DNA of 34,728 nt from Compostibacillus humi (GCF_014637175.1 NZ_BMEV01000035.1:1-34728), one strand, 5' to 3'. Shown: positions 15,894 to 25,807, numbered from the stretch's first letter. A program made the numbers and translations. The notes: generated by a model not told the origin, from the sequence alone.

Positions 15894-17861
15894 ATGTCAG
15901 ATATTCAAAATAAACCAGCATTAAACAGCCATATTCAGCTGATATATGGCCTAGCAATTATTTTGTTGGTCTTATTATGGATTTTTCAGTGGATCGTTGG
16001 TCTTATTATGACCATTCCGCTAATCCTTTCCTTTTTTTATACGGTTCGTAAAGAGAAATCAAGAATTGATCAGACAGAGGCGTATATATCTTCCCTTTCC
16101 CACCGGATAAAAAGAGTAGGTGAAGAAGCCCTCCTGGAAATGCCCTTCGGAATTATACTATACAATGACCATTATAAAATTGACTGGGCAAATCCATATA
16201 TGAATCAATACAGTGAAGAATCCCTGGTCGGCGAATCGCTCAACGTATTATCCGAAGATATTATTCCGATGATTAAGGAAAATAAGGAAGAGGTCTGGGT
16301 TGACTTAGGCGAAAACAAATTTTTAACGCTAATTAAAAAAGACGAGCGGCTGCTATATTTCCTTGATCGAACAAAACAGGTAGAATTGCAAAATCGCTAT
16401 GAAGATGATCAGACAGTGCTCGCCATAATTTATCTGGATAATTATGAAGAAATTACTAAGACAATGGATGACACAGCAAAGAGTCAATTAAACTCGGAAG
16501 TCACCTCCATCTTAAGCAATTGGGCAAATGAATACGGTTTATATTTGAAACGGACTTCCCAAGCCCGTTTTCTCGCTGTCGGCACTAGGAAAATTTTACA
16601 GCAGTTAGAGAAGGCAAAATTTGATATATTAGATGTAGTGAGGGAATACAGCGGTGAACAAAATAATCCGATTACGCTAAGTATCGGAATAGGGAATGGC
16701 AACGTTCCATTGCCTGTTTTAGGGGAATTAGCCCAATCGAGCCTGGACCTTGCCCTTGGCCGCGGCGGAGATCAAGTCGCGATTAAAGAGGAAAACGGAA
16801 AAGTCCGTTTTTATGGCGGAAAAACGAATCCTATGGAAAAACGGACCCGAGTTCGGGCCCGGGTTATTTCCCATGCTTTAACAGAACTTGTTAAAGCAAG
16901 CGATAAAGTAATCATTATGGGTCATAAGGCGCCGGATATGGATTCCATCGGTTCTGCCATTGGCATTTTAAATATTGCCAAGGCGAATGATGTAAACGGG
17001 TATATTGTCTTTGACCAGGATGATATCGATAAAGGTGTCCAGCGCTTAGTAGAGTCGATAAAACGAAAGGAAGAATTATGGCAGTCCTTTATAGAACCCG
17101 GCGAAGCGGAAGAAATCATCACAAGTCAAAGCTTAGTTGTCGTAGTCGATACCCACAAGCCTTCGATGGCCGCAAACGAGAAACTGCTGGAAATGACTGA
17201 CTATAAAGTCATTATTGACCACCATCGGCGCGGGGAGGAGTTTATCGACAATCCTACCCTCGTCTATATGGAGCCATATGCATCGTCTACCGCAGAGCTC
17301 GTTACCGAATTGTTAGAATATCAGCCGAAAACATTGAAACTTTCCATGCTGGAAGCAACAGCACTGCTCGCTGGAATTATCGTTGATACGAAAAGTTTTA
17401 CGTTGCGCACCGGCTCAAGGACATTTGATGCAGCTTCCTTTTTGCGCTCTAAAGGCGCGGATACGGTATTAGTCCAGCAATTCATGAAGGAAGATTTGGA
17501 TTTATATATTAAGCGCAGCAAGTTAATTGAGAAGGCGCAAATCTATTATAATCAAATTGCCATCGCCAAAGGAGATCCGGGGACCAGTTTAAGCCCGGTT
17601 TTAATAGCCCAGGCAGCTGATACGTTGCTCACTTTAACAGGTATCGAAGCATCCTTTGTCATCTCCGAAAGGGAGGATGGAAGAATAGGAATCAGTGCCC
17701 GGTCCCTCGGGAAAATCAACGTCCAAATTATTATGGAAGAATTGGATGGCGGAGGACATTTAACGAATGCGGCAACCCAAATAGAAAATATAACAATCGA
17801 TGAAGCTGAAGCAAGATTAAAAGCAATAATCCAAAAATATTGGGAAGGGAGAGAAGAATAG
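15894..17861 (+). CDS. gdpP: Cyclic-di-AMP phosphodiesterase GdpP
   Basis: GdpP hydrolyses c-di-AMP to 5'-pApA. Visible parts are two N-terminal membrane helices (about residues 13-50), a small PAS-like domain (about 75-150), a degenerate GGDEF domain (about 170-300, with no GGDEF motif), and the DHH/DHHA1 module. Catalytic metal-binding motifs are intact: GHKAPDMDS at 343-351, VVVDTH, and DHH at 442-444. GGGHLTNAA near the C-terminus belongs to DHHA1. The length of 655 residues is normal. TTAGGAGCTG lies before the ATG. rplI begins at the very next base after its TAG, giving tight translational coupling. c-di-AMP controls potassium and wall homeostasis, which fits the general theme of the region. 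Confidence 0.96.
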   Translation: MSDIQNKPALNSHIQLIYGLAIILLVLLWIFQWIVGLIMTIPLILSFFYTVRKEKSRIDQTEAYISSLSHRIKRVGEEALLEMPFGIILYNDHYKIDWANPYMNQYSEESLVGESLNVLSEDIIPMIKENKEEVWVDLGENKFLTLIKKDERLLYFLDRTKQVELQNRYEDDQTVLAIIYLDNYEEITKTMDDTAKSQLNSEVTSILSNWANEYGLYLKRTSQARFLAVGTRKILQQLEKAKFDILDVVREYSGEQNNPITLSIGIGNGNVPLPVLGELAQSSLDLALGRGGDQVAIKEENGKVRFYGGKTNPMEKRTRVRARVISHALTELVKASDKVIIMGHKAPDMDSIGSAIGILNIAKANDVNGYIVFDQDDIDKGVQRLVESIKRKEELWQSFIEPGEAEEIITSQSLVVVVDTHKPSMAANEKLLEMTDYKVIIDHHRRGEEFIDNPTLVYMEPYASSTAELVTELLEYQPKTLKLSMLEATALLAGIIVDTKSFTLRTGSRTFDAASFLRSKGADTVLVQQFMKEDLDLYIKRSKLIEKAQIYYNQIAIAKGDPGTSLSPVLIAQAADTLLTLTGIEASFVISEREDGRIGISARSLGKINVQIIMEELDGGGHLTNAATQIENITIDEAEARLKAIIQKYWEGREE

Positions 17862-18311
17862 ATGAAAGTAATATTTCTGAAAGATGTGAAAGGGAAAGGG
17901 AAAAAAGGCGAGGTAAAAAACGTTTCCGATGGCTATGCCCGAAACTATTTGCTGAAAAATAACCTTGCCGAGGAAGCAACCCCTGCGAATTTAAAAGCGT
18001 GGGAAGCAAGAAAGCGGAAAAATGCCGAGCTGGAGCAAAAGGAAAAAGGAGAAGCTATCCAATTGAAGGAAACTTTAGAAAAAATTACGGTGGAGATTAA
18101 AGCGAAAGCCGGTGACGGAGGAAGATTATTCGGCTCCATCACGAGCAAACAAATTGCAGATACGTTGGCAAAACAGCACGGATACAAAGTGGATAGAAGG
18201 AAAATGGAATTGGAACAGCCGATACGCGCTTTAGGATATACGAATGTTCCGGTAAAACTCCATCCGGAAGTTTCCGGTACCATTAAAGTACATGTTGTGG
18301 AAGAAAAATAA
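17862..18311 (+). CDS. rplI: 50S ribosomal protein L9
   Basis: This is L9 of 149 residues. [31 protein letters not shown] is the conserved N-terminal 23S-binding domain, followed by the long connecting helix (residues 41-75) and the C-terminal domain with [16 protein letters not shown]9 stabilises the L1 stalk region and helps reading-frame fidelity. The ATG directly abuts the gdpP stop codon; GGGAGAG within the end of gdpP serves as ribosome binding site. Confidence 0.97.
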   Translation: MKVIFLKDVKGKGKKGEVKNVSDGYARNYLLKNNLAEEATPANLKAWEARKRKNAELEQKEKGEAIQLKETLEKITVEIKAKAGDGGRLFGSITSKQIADTLAKQHGYKVDRRKMELEQPIRALGYTNVPVKLHPEVSGTIKVHVVEEK

Positions 18312-18328
18312 AGAAGATGAGAAAAAAA

Positions 18329-18356
18329 GAAATCGGCATTAAGCCGATTTCTTCTG
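18329..18356 (+). terminator. Hairpin between rplI and dnaC
   Basis: AGAAATCGGC (18329-18338) pairs with GCCGATTTCT (18344-18353) around ATTAA. The tail is short (TTCTGTTC), so this may be a weak terminator or a processing/attenuation stem rather than a full stop before dnaC. Confidence 0.5.
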
Positions 18357-18405
18357 TTCAATCATTGGAAATGAATACTGCCTAGGCAGCAAGAGGAGAG
18401 GAAAG

Positions 18406-19782
18406 ATGAGCGAAACATGGAACGACCGTATACCGCCGCACAATATAGAAGCTGAGCAATCGGTTTTAGGTGCCATTTTTTTGGAACCGTCTGCTTTTTC
18501 TGCTGCTTCTGAATTGCTTGTTCCTGAAGATTTCTATCGTGTCAGCCATCAAAGAATTTTTGCTGCAATGATGAAACTCTCGGACCGCGGGGAACCGATT
18601 GATGTTGTAACCGTCACTTCTTTCCTAAATGATGCGAAGCAATTGGATGAAGTGGGCGGGGTTTCCTACTTGACCCAACTGGCAGAGAGTGTACCGACAG
18701 CTGCAAACATCGAGTATTACTGCAAAATTGTTGAGGAAAAATCTGTACTTCGCCGATTAATCCGGACTGCCACTGACATTGTAACGTCCAGCTTTGAGCG
18801 GGAAGATGAAGTGGAAGACGTCCTTAACGATGCGGAAAAAAGCATTCTGGAAGTTTCCAGCCGCAAGCGAACGTCAGATTTCAAATCGATTAAAGATGTT
18901 TTAATTGATGTATTTGACAATATTGAACAATTGCACCGCAATAATAGCGATATCACCGGTGTTCCAACCGGATTTAAAGATCTTGACCGAATTACTTCCG
19001 GTTTCCAGCCGAATGATTTAATCATTATTGCTGCCCGTCCTTCGGTCGGGAAAACCGCCTTTGCCTTAAACGTGGCGCAAAATGTTGCCGTAAATTCGGA
19101 CACAAACGTGGCTATTTTCAGTTTGGAAATGGGTGCGGAACAACTCGTGCAGCGGATGCTCTGTGCTGAAGGAAATATTGATGCAACCCGATTAAGAAAT
19201 GGCCAGCTGGAGCCGGAAGATTGGGGAAAATTAACGATGGCAATGGGTTCCCTATCGAATGCCGGCATCTTTATCGATGACTCCCCAGGAATTCGTGTCA
19301 GCGAAATCCGCTCAAAATGCCGCCGTCTGCAGCAGGAACATGGATTAGGTATGATTCTGATTGATTACTTGCAGCTAATACAAGGTAGTCCGAGCTCGCG
19401 GGAAAACAGACAGCAGGAAGTATCGGAAATTTCCCGTTCCTTAAAAGCGCTAGCCAGGGAATTAAATGTCCCTTTAATCGCACTGTCCCAGCTGTCCCGT
19501 GGAGTAGAATCCCGTCAGGATAAACGGCCAATGATGTCCGACTTGAGGGAATCCGGAAGTATTGAGCAGGATGCGGACATTGTCGGGTTTTTATACCGGG
19601 ACGATTACTACAATAAAGAAACGGAGAAACAGAATATTATCGAAATTATTATCGCCAAACAGCGTAACGGTCCTGTTGGGACCGTGGAACTAGCCTTTGT
19701 TAAAGAATATAATAAGTTCGTAGATTTGGACCATCGCTATCAGGAAAGCGATATTCCTCCGGAGCCAGCACCGGTATCATAG
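18406..19782 (+). CDS. dnaC: Replicative DNA helicase (DnaB-type; DnaC in Bacillus)
   Basis: This is the hexameric 5'-3' helicase that unwinds the replication fork. Residues 1-110 form the N-terminal collar domain (IPPHNIEAEQSVLGAIFLEP), followed by the linker helix and the RecA-like domain. Walker A is AARPSVGKTAF at 209-219, Walker B lies in MILIDYLQLI, and SRSLKALARELNVPLIALSQLSR holds the DnaB signature. The length of 458 residues is normal. In Bacillus nomenclature this helicase is DnaC and its loader is DnaI. AGAGGAAAG precedes the ATG. A terminator follows directly. Confidence 0.97.
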   Translation: MSETWNDRIPPHNIEAEQSVLGAIFLEPSAFSAASELLVPEDFYRVSHQRIFAAMMKLSDRGEPIDVVTVTSFLNDAKQLDEVGGVSYLTQLAESVPTAANIEYYCKIVEEKSVLRRLIRTATDIVTSSFEREDEVEDVLNDAEKSILEVSSRKRTSDFKSIKDVLIDVFDNIEQLHRNNSDITGVPTGFKDLDRITSGFQPNDLIIIAARPSVGKTAFALNVAQNVAVNSDTNVAIFSLEMGAEQLVQRMLCAEGNIDATRLRNGQLEPEDWGKLTMAMGSLSNAGIFIDDSPGIRVSEIRSKCRRLQQEHGLGMILIDYLQLIQGSPSSRENRQQEVSEISRSLKALARELNVPLIALSQLSRGVESRQDKRPMMSDLRESGSIEQDADIVGFLYRDDYYNKETEKQNIIEIIIAKQRNGPVGTVELAFVKEYNKFVDLDHRYQESDIPPEPAPVS

Positions 19783-19809
19783 ACAGCCTGTAATCAGGCT
19801 GTTTTTTTC
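19783..19809 (+). terminator. Terminator after dnaC
   Basis: ACAGCCTG (19783-19790), loop TAAT, CAGGCTGT (19795-19802) and seven T. It begins at the base after the dnaC stop codon. Confidence 0.85.
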
Positions 19810-19965
19810 GGCCTTTGACAGAATCTCGTTCTATATATGAATACCTATATTTAAATTTCTGATAGGATAATGGGACGAATTATATGAAAATCTATTAAAA
19901 ATATTCTATTAATTATATATAATCAAAATAATAAAATAGTTTTAATAGGAAAAGGGGTTGCTAGA

Positions 19966-21621
19966 TTGAAAAAAAGCAAGGAACTGATGGCGGTTATTAT
20001 CTCTTTATTCATTTTTTCTACTTTGCTCGTAACAGCAGATAGAGGAAGTGAAATGTCCTTTACCTCTGCAGATGATGAAGCAATAGAGGAGACGGAACAA
20101 AATACGGATGAACAGGAAGAAACAACGGATGAGGTGGTAGAAGAGGAGAATCCGGAAGAAGTAGAGGAGACGCCGGAAGCAACAGAAGAAACGCAAGAAG
20201 AAGCGGAGGCAGAAACAAATGACGAAGAAACGGAAGCGAATCCCCTTGAAGAACAGATCGAAGCAATTCTTGAAAATGAGCGGTTAGACGGTGCAATTAC
20301 CGGAATAAGTGTGCGAAAGGCAAGCTCGGGAGAGGAAATTTACAGCCATAATGGAGATATCCAGCTGCATCCAGCTTCCAATATGAAAATTTTAACAGCA
20401 GCCGCAGCTTTAGAAACTCTCGGTGCAAATTATCAATTTACGACAGAAGTTCGTACTGACGGGGAGCAAAAGGGGCCGGTCCTCCATGGAAATCTGTATT
20501 TAGTCGGCAAAGGAGATCCGACATTAATGAAAGAGGATTTGGATTCCTTTGCGAAGGAACTGAAAAATAACGGGATAAAAATTGTCAGAGGGAAATTAAT
20601 TGGCGATGATACGTGGTATGATGATGTCCGGCTGTCCCAAGATTTAAACTGGTCCGATGAACCTTTTTATACCGGCGCTCAAGTTTCTGCCTTGACCCTT
20701 TCTCCGAACGAAGATTATGATGCCGGTACAGTCATTGTCGAAGTAACGCCGGATGAAAAAGGCAAGAAGGCAAAGGTTTCGCTTACACCTGAAACGGATT
20801 ACGTCAACATCGTCAATAATACAGAGATGGCTCCGGCAGGAACGGCAAAGAGCATATCGATTGAACGGGAACATGGCACAAATAATATTATCATTGAAGG
20901 AACGATGCCGGTCAACGGTTCGATGTCCCGCTCCTGGGTATCTGTCTGGGAACCGACAGGCTATGCTCTCGATGTATTTAAAAAATCACTGGAGGAGCAA
21001 GGGATAAAATTTGTCGGCAGAGACGGTACGGAATTTGGGAAGGCGCCAAAAGATTCAAGTTTACTAGCTTCCAGATCCTCAATGGAATTAAAGGACTTGC
21101 TTATTCCGTTCATGAAGCTGAGCAATAACGGACATGGGGAAACGCTAACGAAAGAAATGGGACGAGTCGTCCATGGAGATGGAAGCTGGGATAAAGGGCT
21201 GGATGTAATTGCTGATGTAGCAGTACAGCTGGGCGTCGATGAAGATGATATATTGCTGAGAGACGGATCGGGAATGTCTCATAAAACCTATATTCCTGCC
21301 AGCGACTTAACCGAGCTGCTTTATACGGTACAGGAGAAGAGCTGGTATTCGGTATTTGAATCTTCGCTGCCGGTGGCGGGGATATCCGATCGGATGGTTG
21401 GCGGTACGCTAAGAAACCGAATGACAAAAGAGCCGGTTAAGGGCAATGTCATGGCGAAGACCGGTTCATTAACAAGCGTTAGTACATTGTCCGGCTATGT
21501 GAACACGGTGGAAGGAGAAAAACTGATATTCTCCATTTTAAATAACAACTACATTAACGGTTCGGTTACTTCGATTCAGGATGAAATTGTAACGACATTG
21601 GCGGAATACCGCCTGCCGTAG
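19966..21621 (+). CDS. D-alanyl-D-alanine carboxypeptidase/endopeptidase (PBP4, S13 family)
   Basis: This is a low-molecular-weight penicillin-binding protein that trims peptidoglycan stem peptides or cross-links outside the membrane. Residues 1-24 are a signal peptide or anchor. Residues about 35-94 are an extraordinarily Glu/Thr-rich linker with almost no hydrophobic residue. The S13 catalytic motifs are all present: SNMK (Ser138, Lys141), SNN (386-388) and KTG (498-500). The length of 551 residues exceeds the usual 470-490 by about the linker. The start is a TTG with AGGAAAAGGGG eight bases upstream. B. subtilis dacC (PBP4a) is the nearest named relative, but it is not located between dnaC and purA, so I give no symbol. 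It is monocistronic, with terminators on both sides. Confidence 0.9.
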   Translation: MKKSKELMAVIISLFIFSTLLVTADRGSEMSFTSADDEAIEETEQNTDEQEETTDEVVEEENPEEVEETPEATEETQEEAEAETNDEETEANPLEEQIEAILENERLDGAITGISVRKASSGEEIYSHNGDIQLHPASNMKILTAAAALETLGANYQFTTEVRTDGEQKGPVLHGNLYLVGKGDPTLMKEDLDSFAKELKNNGIKIVRGKLIGDDTWYDDVRLSQDLNWSDEPFYTGAQVSALTLSPNEDYDAGTVIVEVTPDEKGKKAKVSLTPETDYVNIVNNTEMAPAGTAKSISIEREHGTNNIIIEGTMPVNGSMSRSWVSVWEPTGYALDVFKKSLEEQGIKFVGRDGTEFGKAPKDSSLLASRSSMELKDLLIPFMKLSNNGHGETLTKEMGRVVHGDGSWDKGLDVIADVAVQLGVDEDDILLRDGSGMSHKTYIPASDLTELLYTVQEKSWYSVFESSLPVAGISDRMVGGTLRNRMTKEPVKGNVMAKTGSLTSVSTLSGYVNTVEGEKLIFSILNNNYINGSVTSIQDEIVTTLAEYRLP

Positions 21622-21629
21622 ATGAAAGC

Positions 21630-21657
21630 AAATCTCCCGGAAACGGGAGATTTTTTC
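21630..21657 (+). terminator. Terminator after the PBP4 gene
   Basis: AAATCTCCCG (21630-21639) pairs with CGGGAGATTT (21644-21653) with a GAAA-type loop and continues into a T run. Confidence 0.85.
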
Positions 21658-21679
21658 TATTTTATTATTAAAGCCAGCT

Positions 21680-21698
21680 ATGAGTGATTACTCACTTT
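21680..21698 (-). promoter_or_regulatory. Operator 1 of the ABC/TetR operon
   Basis: On the minus strand it reads AAAGTGAGTAATCACTCAT, an imperfect palindrome. It matches operator 2 (21726-21744) at 17 of 19 positions in inverted orientation. It overlaps the candidate -35 box. The likely binder is the TetR-type protein encoded at the end of the operon. Confidence 0.7.
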
Positions 21699-21724
21699 AC
21701 AATTCCCTTTCCTTAAGTTTAAAT
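21696..21724 (+). promoter_or_regulatory. Candidate promoter of the ABC/TetR operon
   Basis: TTTACA (21696-21701), 17 bases, TTAAAT (21719-21724). Modest match, but its position exactly between the two operators supports it. Confidence 0.5.
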
Positions 21725-21725
21725 A

Positions 21726-21744
21726 AAAGTGAGTAATCGCTCAC
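21726..21744 (+). promoter_or_regulatory. Operator 2 of the ABC/TetR operon
   Basis: AAAGTGAGTAATCGCTCAC, with palindromic arms GTGAG and CTCAC. It lies directly after the candidate -10 box, where a bound repressor would block initiation. Confidence 0.7.
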
Positions 21745-21766
21745 GTAATGAAAGGAAGTGAATGAA

Positions 21767-22486
21767 GTGGCAATCATTCATGTAAAGAATGTTTCCCATT
21801 CCTTTGGCAAGGAAAAAGTGCTAGACAATGTAAATTTATTAATTCAAGAGGGTGAAATTTTCGGGCTGTTAGGTCCTTCCGGAGCGGGGAAAACGACGCT
21901 GGTGAAATTGATTGTCGGTATTTTAGAAGCTACTCAGGGGGAAATCGTTATCAGCGGAAAAGCGGTGCCGTCTTTAGAACTGCTGACCGATATCGGTTAT
22001 ATGGCCCAGGCAGATGCACTGTATTCGGAGCTTTCGGCAAAAGAAAATTTGCAATTTTTTGCCCAAATTTATCGGTTAAAAAAACAGATGCAGAGAGAAA
22101 GGATAGACAATGTGCTGAAGGTGGTCGGTTTATCTGATCATGCAAATAAAACGATAAACCAATTTTCCGGTGGAATGAAACGGCGGTTATCCTTATCTAT
22201 TGCCCTATTACACCAGCCAAAACTATTAATCTTAGACGAACCAACCGTCGGCATTGATCCGGTCCTCAGGCAATCCATCTGGAGCGAACTTCGCAAGTTA
22301 AAAGAAGACGGGATGACGATTATTGTCACTACCCACGTAATGGATGAGGCGGAAAAGTGTGACCGCTTGGCGATGCTTCGGGACGGCCGGATTATCGCGT
22401 GTGATACACCGGAAAGATTAAAGGAAAAACTCCGCGTTTCGTCCTTGGAGGATGTCTTTTTAGCCTACGGAGGTGGAAATCTATGA
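21767..22486 (+). CDS. ABC transporter ATP-binding protein
   Basis: This is the nucleotide-binding subunit of a DrrA/ABC-2-type exporter. Walker A GPSGAGKTT is at residues 36-44, followed by Q-loop YMAQADALYSELSAKENL, signature FSGGMKRRLSL, Walker B LLILDEPTVGIDP and H-loop THVMDEAEKCDRL. The length is 239 residues. The start is chosen at GTG 21767 because AAAGGAAGTGA fits it; an in-frame GTG at 21758 lies inside that ribosome binding site. Its stop overlaps the permease ATG (ATGA at 22483). The substrate cannot be told. A dedicated TetR repressor in the same operon suggests a drug, lipid or toxic metabolite efflux role; that is inference. Confidence 0.9.
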   Translation: MAIIHVKNVSHSFGKEKVLDNVNLLIQEGEIFGLLGPSGAGKTTLVKLIVGILEATQGEIVISGKAVPSLELLTDIGYMAQADALYSELSAKENLQFFAQIYRLKKQMQRERIDNVLKVVGLSDHANKTINQFSGGMKRRLSLSIALLHQPKLLILDEPTVGIDPVLRQSIWSELRKLKEDGMTIIVTTHVMDEAEKCDRLAMLRDGRIIACDTPERLKEKLRVSSLEDVFLAYGGGNL

Positions 22487-23508
22487 GAATAAGTGCGATT
22501 GTCATACGGATTATTAAGCAATTTTTACGGGACAAACGGTCCTTCGCCTTGTTATTTATTGCTCCGCTACTCGTATTGACATTGATCTGGCTCGTGTTAG
22601 ACGGAAACGAATATGAACCTGCTGTTGCCTATGATACTCTTCCTCCGTTTATTGAAGAGATCTTTCACTCCCAATTTTCGGGAGAAATTGAGGAAATGTC
22701 CGAAACGGAAGCGAATGCCAAATTTCAGGACGGGGAATTGGATGCTTTTATTACGTTTGAAAACATGGAATTATCGATTATCCTTGAAGGAAGCAATCCA
22801 ACAGCAAATGGAGCGGTGCTGAAAAATGTTCAGGACATATTGAAGTCTCTAAACAAGGAAGGAATGGGCGAGCCGAATATCTCCTATTACTACGGCTCAG
22901 AGGATATAAACATTTTTGACCAGGTCGGATCTGTATTAGTTGCCTTTTTAGTCTTTTTCTTCGTCTTTATTTTAGGAGGAATTTCCTTTTTGAGGGAACG
23001 GACTCAAGGGACGCTGGAAAAACTCCTTTCCACCCCTATTCGGCGCTGGGAAATTGTAACCGGGTATCTGCTTGGATTTGGGCTTTTTACTGTTATTCAA
23101 TCGGTAATTATTCTAGTTTATTCCGTTTACGTATTAGACATTTGGATGGCAGGGGACTTTTGGCAATTGCTCATCGTTACGTTGCTTTTGGCAATTACCG
23201 CATTAACGCTGGCTACGTTTCTTTCCGCATTTGCAAATAATGAATTCCAAATGATGCAGTTCATCCCGTTGGTCATCTTGCCGCAAGTATTTTTCTCCGG
23301 GTTGTTTCCGCTAGATACGCTGGACCGGTGGATACAAATAATAAGCAAATTTATGCCCCTTACTTATGGCGCGGATGCAATGAAGGAAATTATGATTAAA
23401 GGAAATAACATATGGGATATTTGGATCGACTTATTTGTTATCTTCGGGTTTGCAATTGTATTTTTTGTCCTCAATATTCTTGCATTAAAGAAGCATCGTC
23501 GGCTATAA
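22483..23508 (+). CDS. ABC-2 type exporter permease
   Basis: The product is 341 residues. It has one N-terminal membrane helix (about residues 22-40), an extracytoplasmic domain of about 115 residues, then five or six helices from residue 148 to the end. FLRERTQGTLEKLLSTPIRRWEIVTGYLLG is the conserved cytosolic coupling region of ABC-2 permeases, and LPQVFFSGLFPLDTLDRWIQIISKFMPLTYGADAM is the typical late motif. The gene overlaps the ATPase gene by four bases and is followed after 22 bases by the TetR gene. The substrate is unknown. Confidence 0.9.
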   Translation: MRISAIVIRIIKQFLRDKRSFALLFIAPLLVLTLIWLVLDGNEYEPAVAYDTLPPFIEEIFHSQFSGEIEEMSETEANAKFQDGELDAFITFENMELSIILEGSNPTANGAVLKNVQDILKSLNKEGMGEPNISYYYGSEDINIFDQVGSVLVAFLVFFFVFILGGISFLRERTQGTLEKLLSTPIRRWEIVTGYLLGFGLFTVIQSVIILVYSVYVLDIWMAGDFWQLLIVTLLLAITALTLATFLSAFANNEFQMMQFIPLVILPQVFFSGLFPLDTLDRWIQIISKFMPLTYGADAMKEIMIKGNNIWDIWIDLFVIFGFAIVFFVLNILALKKHRRL

Positions 23509-23530
23509 CTGTAGTTAGGAGGAGATGAAA

Positions 23531-24193
23531 ATGGAACAGCAGGAAAAAGATTGGCTTATCGAGCTGTTGGATATTACCGAAAAGGAATTGACGCCAAAAC
23601 AAGCGAAAATTGTTCAGGCTGCTATCGAAGTTTTTTCGGAGAAAGGATTCGCAGCCGCATCCACCAACGAAATCGCGAAACGGGCAGGAGTGGCTGAGGG
23701 GACGATTTTCCGTCATTATAAAACGAAAAAAGATTTGCTAATTTCGATTGTACTTCCGGTCATTTATAAATTTGCTGTTCCATTTTTGGCAGAAAAATTT
23801 CTCAACGAAATTTTCCAAAAGGAAAATTTGGATACGATGGATGGGCTGTTAAGGAAGCTGATTAAAAACCGCTATGAATTTGTAAAAAATAACGTACCTT
23901 TGATTAAAATCCTTTTACAGGAAATTGCTTACCATTCCGAAATTCAGGAAACGTTTAAACAAGTATTCGTGGAGAAAGTAATGCCAAGGTATAAAATGGC
24001 AGTGGAACATTTTCGCAAGACCGAGAATTTGGCTGCATTTCCTGCCGAGACGATGCTGCGCTTAACGATTAGCACGATATTAGGATTCCTCGTTACCCGA
24101 TTCATCATTTTGCCCGACTATACATGGGATGATGAAAAGGAAATCGAATATACCATTCAATTTATTAGAAACGGGCTAAAAGGGAATGACTAA
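23531..24193 (+). CDS. TetR/AcrR family transcriptional regulator
   Basis: The 220-residue protein has an N-terminal DNA-binding domain: helix 1 [20 protein letters not shown] (21-40), then the [30 protein letters not shown] (44-70). The C-terminal ligand/dimer domain is helical with no recognisable specificity. AGGAGGAG at 23517-23524 favours ATG 23531 over ATG 23525, which would directly abut it. It is the last gene of the operon with the ABC exporter and probably represses its own operon through the two 19-base operators at 21680-21698 and 21726-21744. The TGAGTGA-x-x-ACTCA core of operator 1 is a plausible TetR-family half-site arrangement. Confidence 0.92.
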   Translation: MEQQEKDWLIELLDITEKELTPKQAKIVQAAIEVFSEKGFAAASTNEIAKRAGVAEGTIFRHYKTKKDLLISIVLPVIYKFAVPFLAEKFLNEIFQKENLDTMDGLLRKLIKNRYEFVKNNVPLIKILLQEIAYHSEIQETFKQVFVEKVMPRYKMAVEHFRKTENLAAFPAETMLRLTISTILGFLVTRFIILPDYTWDDEKEIEYTIQFIRNGLKGND

Positions 24194-24226
24194 GCATGTG
24201 GAGTATCCTCCCATGCTTTTTATTTT
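24192..24226 (+). terminator. Terminator after the ABC/TetR operon
   Basis: AAGCATG-T-GGAG, loop TATC, CTCC-CATGCTT (24192-24218; one bulged base), followed by TTTATTTTTT. It includes the last bases of the stop codon. Confidence 0.8.
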
Positions 24227-24249
24227 TTAACTTTGCTTACGGCAGTGTT

Positions 24250-24294
24250 AAGACCGAACAATAAAGAGGAATATCCAATAAAATGTTCGTATTT
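24250..24294. promoter_or_regulatory. Inverted PurBox pair (PurR operator) of purA
   Basis: AAGACCGAACAAT (24250-24262) on the plus strand and AAATACGAACATT (24282-24294) on the minus strand each match AWWWCCGAACWWT with one mismatch. Facing CGAAC cores at this spacing are the PurR control sequence known from purine genes of B. subtilis. A TTGACT at 24299-24304 and a TATAAT at 24311-24316 lie nearby, but not in an ideal -35/-10 pairing. Confidence 0.75.
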
Positions 24295-24324
24295 CAGATT
24301 GACTAACCTTTATAATACTGATAA

Positions 24325-25668
<1,344 letters not shown>

Positions 25669-25678
25669 ATAGAACGAG

Positions 25679-25710
25679 AACGGCAGCAGTCATTTGCTGT
25701 CGTTTTTTTG
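25679..25710 (+). terminator. Terminator after purA
   Basis: AACGGCAGCA (25679-25688) pairs with TGCTGTCGTT (25695-25704, one G-T pair) and runs into seven T. Confidence 0.8.
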
Positions 25711-25790
25711 TGCGAAAAATGCAGAATGATAAAACAAGTTGTTGTACTATAGCAGGTTATGTAAAAAAATGGAAACAATAATACAGTTTC

Positions 25791-25807
25791 TTTACAAGTT
25801 GTTAACA
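25791..25807 (-). promoter_or_regulatory. WalR box upstream of the M23 peptidase gene
   Basis: On the minus strand it reads TGTTAA-CAACT-TGTAAA, an exact match to the WalR consensus TGTWAH-N5-TGTWAH. It lies 77 bases before the start codon of the wall peptidase. WalR (27513-28214) controls wall hydrolases in Bacillus and Staphylococcus through such boxes. Confidence 0.7.

Noticed and set aside
24299-24316. TTGACT and TATAAT before purA taken as one promoter
   Set aside because: Only six bases separate them, too few for a -35/-10 pair. Each may belong to a different, weaker promoter.
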